This document shows, in pieces, positions 20,978 through 23,742 of a DNA stretch of 23,742 nt. The notes under the pieces were generated by a model. The model was given only the letters and a program-made list of their open reading frames with translations, was not told where the DNA came from and made no database searches. The position numbers and the translations under genes were made by a program. Source of the stretch: Saccoglossus kowalevskii (lineage: Eukaryota > Hemichordata > Enteropneusta > Harrimaniidae); assembly GCF_000003605.2 (NCBI RefSeq), contig NW_003146765.1, positions 1-23,742 on the forward strand, written 5' to 3'. Within the stretch, counting starts at the first letter, position 1. The number at the start of each line of letters is the position of its first letter.

Positions 20978-21044
20978 TTAAGTGGAAATGTGTTCATCTT
21001 AAAAATCCTTTCTGAATATTTTAGAAAAGGTAAATGTGAATTTT

Positions 21045-21331
21045 CATAAATATTAAAACTATACCATTTATTTTATTTTTGAAATTGTCAATTTCATACG
21101 TTTTTTGGACCATTGTGTCGATATATCAATATATATTGATAACAATTTTCCTACATCTCCAGCTTATGGAGTTTATATTTCACAGCTTGTGTGTCACTCA
21201 AGAGCAGGTTCTAGTTATTTAGATTCCGACTTTAACGCGCATTTAAGAAGTTGTTTGGTCATCAACATGATTTGGTGGCTTCCTATGGGATTTCCGTCTG
21301 TAACATGACTGCAGATTTGTTATTTGATTGA
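21045..21331 (+). pseudogene. Retroelement ORF C-terminal tail (copy B)
   Basis: Same signals as copy A: YGVYISQL, then HDLVASYGISVCNMTADL and the stop at 21329-21331. The same interrupting palindrome (21124-21141) and the same frame break are present. One S-to-L difference lies in the SSYSDSD segment. Confidence 0.6.
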
Positions 21332-21630
21332 TGTATGTGGTCATTTCTGTCCTTGTGACTTGGTGTGGTTGTTTGTCCAGTAAACTTGAGTTGACATTTT
21401 TTTTCCTGACATGACTTTGGAACATCACGACGGGTGTGGCATGCCAGCAGCAGATGCTTAGCCTACACGTGCACCTGATTCCCTTGAGGGGGTTAGTGAT
21501 GTTTTGCTTCCATCGATTTTGTCAGGATATTTTTTCTAGACTACTGGTATTTGTGGAATGGCTTATTGGTACTACTATAATTATTGAAACACAATCAACC
21601 AGTTGTATGTGCACTTATATTCCCCATTAA
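21332..21630 (+). mobile_element. Probable 3' untranslated tail of the retroelement (copy B)
   Basis: Counterpart of 8947-9246, one base shorter in a T run. The right edge is uncertain. Confidence 0.4.
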
Positions 21631-22781
21631 AATGAGTCAATATTTTTTTCTATATTCGCAACAAGAGAGTTTGCATTATCGATACAAATTAATGAATTTG
21701 TAGAGAAAATTATATAACGCAAACATATATATTAATATCTCTTCCTAAATTAAAGTCATTTCGGTTTTGATATTATGTACACTATTTCTGTAACTGCGCT
21801 TGTAAAATACTCCCAAGTAGATTTCAATATTTTAAGGCAGCTTTGTATCACTGTAAAGATAGCATAAACCCGTTAAAATAAATCATTCACTAAATCTAAT
21901 CATCTCCAATCTCATGCTACAAAATCCTTCAGAAATACTGTTGAGAAACTTATCTTCTCGAATTCCTGCTTGAACAACTTGTCATGAATTACAATGTTTC
22001 ACTATATAGTTTTGCCTTTCCATTGCACTTCATAATGTTGTTCTACAGTTAGGTATAAGTATATACTAAGTATATTCCCTTATATGACAATCTCGTCTTC
22101 TTAAGATTGATTTTGATTTGATTCTTCATTACTTTTCTAATCGATCTTTTGACATCGGTCACTGACAATTAGACACCAATCATTTCATCATGAATTCAGT
22201 CATCTGTATGCAATTCCCAGTCACTAATAGAATGTTTTCTGCAGTATGCTTTTATTTCCTCATTTAAGTATTTACTGACAGTATTGCTATTATGAATGAT
22301 GGGCAAACACCTCAATTATGTACAAAAATATTCACCACATGAACCAAACGATATAATTGAAGAAAAGTTCTACAATGCTTGTTTATAGTTGAACACTTTA
22401 GAGAAGTTTGAACGTGTGATGATTTATTAAAACCAGACTGGTGATTTTGACACACATCTGCGAAACCTAAAAATTAAGCAATTCAGGCACACCCCTCAGA
22501 TGTCTAGCACAATGTAGGTCATTGTGTCTTTTGTGTCTGGAAGGTACACAATTTTCTTGAAGGCACATGGTAGGTAATATATTGATCTTGATTCCCTGTT
22601 TTGGTTTCGATTGTTTGTTGCGATTCTGATTTATGATCAACTCCACCTATGCCATTTGTCACAATAACGAAACTATTATACTTCATATTATAATAATTGC
22701 GTACAAAGTAAATGTACGAGCTTGGCATTGTCTCTAATGATATATAGATTCCTCTCAGTCATTTAACAATAGAAAAGGTGG
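21631..22781. other. Non-coding AT-rich stretch (copy B)
   Basis: Counterpart of 9247-10378; I see no gene. It contains 19 extra bases at 22545-22563, set between two GAAGG repeats. Confidence 0.55.
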
Positions 22782-23008
22782 GCGATATTTTCGAGAATGA
22801 CCACGTATTGGGATGATATTTTGAAGGAAATATCTTGCATGGCGAAGATATCGAAACCGTCAGGACCCCACACCCGACAGGATATCAGAAAATAATCTCG
22901 TTTCTGATATCCTGGCTCGAATTTACCACTCCGTCGGAACGGTCGTGATATCATTTGGCGGCAAAGCCTAGGAATTATATCGCAACTTATCTCTGAATAA
23001 ACATGCAA
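22782..23008. repeat. GATATC-rich region with a perfect 14-bp hairpin (copy B)
   Basis: The arms are 22878-22891 and 22901-22914. One nearby GATATC of copy A is changed here (gagatatc to gaaatatc near 22829), while the hairpin is fully preserved. Confidence 0.55.
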
Positions 23009-23099
23009 ATAAACAATCATGAATATTTATTACATCATGGTTGATTATAATTATTACATAGATTTGAAACTAACAATGAAATCAATCGATTTTTGTATA

Positions 23100-23742
23100 T
23101 TAATACTGAAAACACAGTTCTTCGATGTAAACATTCGGTGCTTCATCTTCATTTGTGTCGGTTTTCATCTTCTTGGAAACTGAAACGTCTTGATCTGAAC
23201 AAGACGAGCTGGCACCATTTAAAAATTGCTGACTTTCTTCTCCAAGTTCTGGGACGATCGTTTATAGCTACGAACTCCTATTGGAAAAAGGACAAAGTTA
23301 ATTCTCGTACAAGTTTGAGATGCTGCCGCCCCCTCCACTACACGACAATAGAATTCTATCTAATTCTATCTGTCTCATAGGAAGTGGCCCAGTAGCAAAA
23401 CTGGATAAAAATAGAATCGTTTCTGATACGTTTTGATCACTTCATTTTTTAAATACGAATGTAACTGGCGGTGCATGAAAGTCTGGCAATTGGTAATATA
23501 ATACAAGTATATTTACCTTCAACTCAACGATGTCCTGTATGTTCCGTAATGGGCTGTTCGTCAATACCACTTTCGTTGAGACTAGTAGCCGCTGTAGCTC
23601 ATGAACTGTGGTTGGTAAAATTCCCATCTATCCCCGCTGCTTTAAATAACTCCGGTACAATCAGTTTCAATAAGTTGTGGCCTAGTGGTTGTTTGCTGAA
23701 CCAGATTTTGGATGACTCTTCGTATTTTCGGAGGGGCTGTAA
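23100..23742 (-). pseudogene. Crypton/ZMYM-type tyrosine recombinase fragment (copy B, cut by the window end)
   Basis: Exon 1 is present from 23742 down to 23517, so its first part lies outside. The intron is 23516-23278 and exon 2 is 23277-23100. The TGA in place of the H-x-x-R arginine and the TGA after TGHR are both shared with copy A, so the gene was dead before the duplication. Intron borders are unchanged. Confidence 0.78.

Larger units (their letters stand above)
12525..23742 (+). repeat. 12.4-kb tandem unit, copy B (cut by the window end)
   Basis: Direct repeat of copy A from position 150 onward, ending at the base matching 11340 of copy A. It therefore lacks the last kilobase of the unit. 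Differences from copy A include an 8-base insertion near 17585, loss of about 15 bases near 20540, an 8-base change near 20999 and 19 extra bases at 22545-22563. Confidence 0.97.

Overview
This is eukaryotic, almost certainly animal, nuclear DNA: AT-rich, mostly non-coding, with short exons, intron borders and decayed retroelements. There is no operon-like or bacterial structure. The mix of a cytosolic-sulfotransferase exon, a Crypton/ZMYM-type tyrosine recombinase fragment, a truncated Ty3/gypsy-type LTR element and a retroelement tail with a YGVYISQL motif resembles invertebrate genomes such as molluscs, lancelets, acorn worms or cnidarians. I cannot name the species.

The dominant structure is a direct tandem duplication of about 12.4 kb. 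Copy A runs from about 149 to 12364. Copy B runs from about 12525 to the window end, where it stops roughly 1 kb short of a full unit. Both copies begin at a (TTTA)n tract (1-148 and 12365-12524). The offset between matching bases drifts from 12375 near the left to 12403 near the right because of small indels. The copies differ by only scattered substitutions and indels, so the event is either a recent duplication or two haplotypes joined by the assembler at the simple repeat.

Layout of one unit, with copy A coordinates: a 29-bp inverted repeat (260-352); a minus-strand LTR retrotransposon fossil (about 1545-5080) with a 193-bp LTR, primer-binding site, gag, protease, RT/RNase H and the start of integrase, then a truncation; a block R1 (5790-6125) with a TATA-like element and a possible 5' non-coding exon; a sulfotransferase N-terminal coding exon (7079-7208, plus strand); a diverged second copy of the block, R2 (8276-8600); the 3' tail of a second retroelement (8660 to about 9246, plus strand); a GATATC-rich hairpin region (about 10379-10605); and a two-exon tyrosine recombinase pseudogene (10697-11412, minus strand). 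Copy B repeats this order.

Only the sulfotransferase exon looks intact and functional, and the rest of that gene is not visible. Everything else is a fossil. I found no new molecular system. The points of most interest are the duplication, the orphan sulfotransferase exon with duplicated promoter-like blocks, and the recombinase intron placed just before the catalytic tyrosine.
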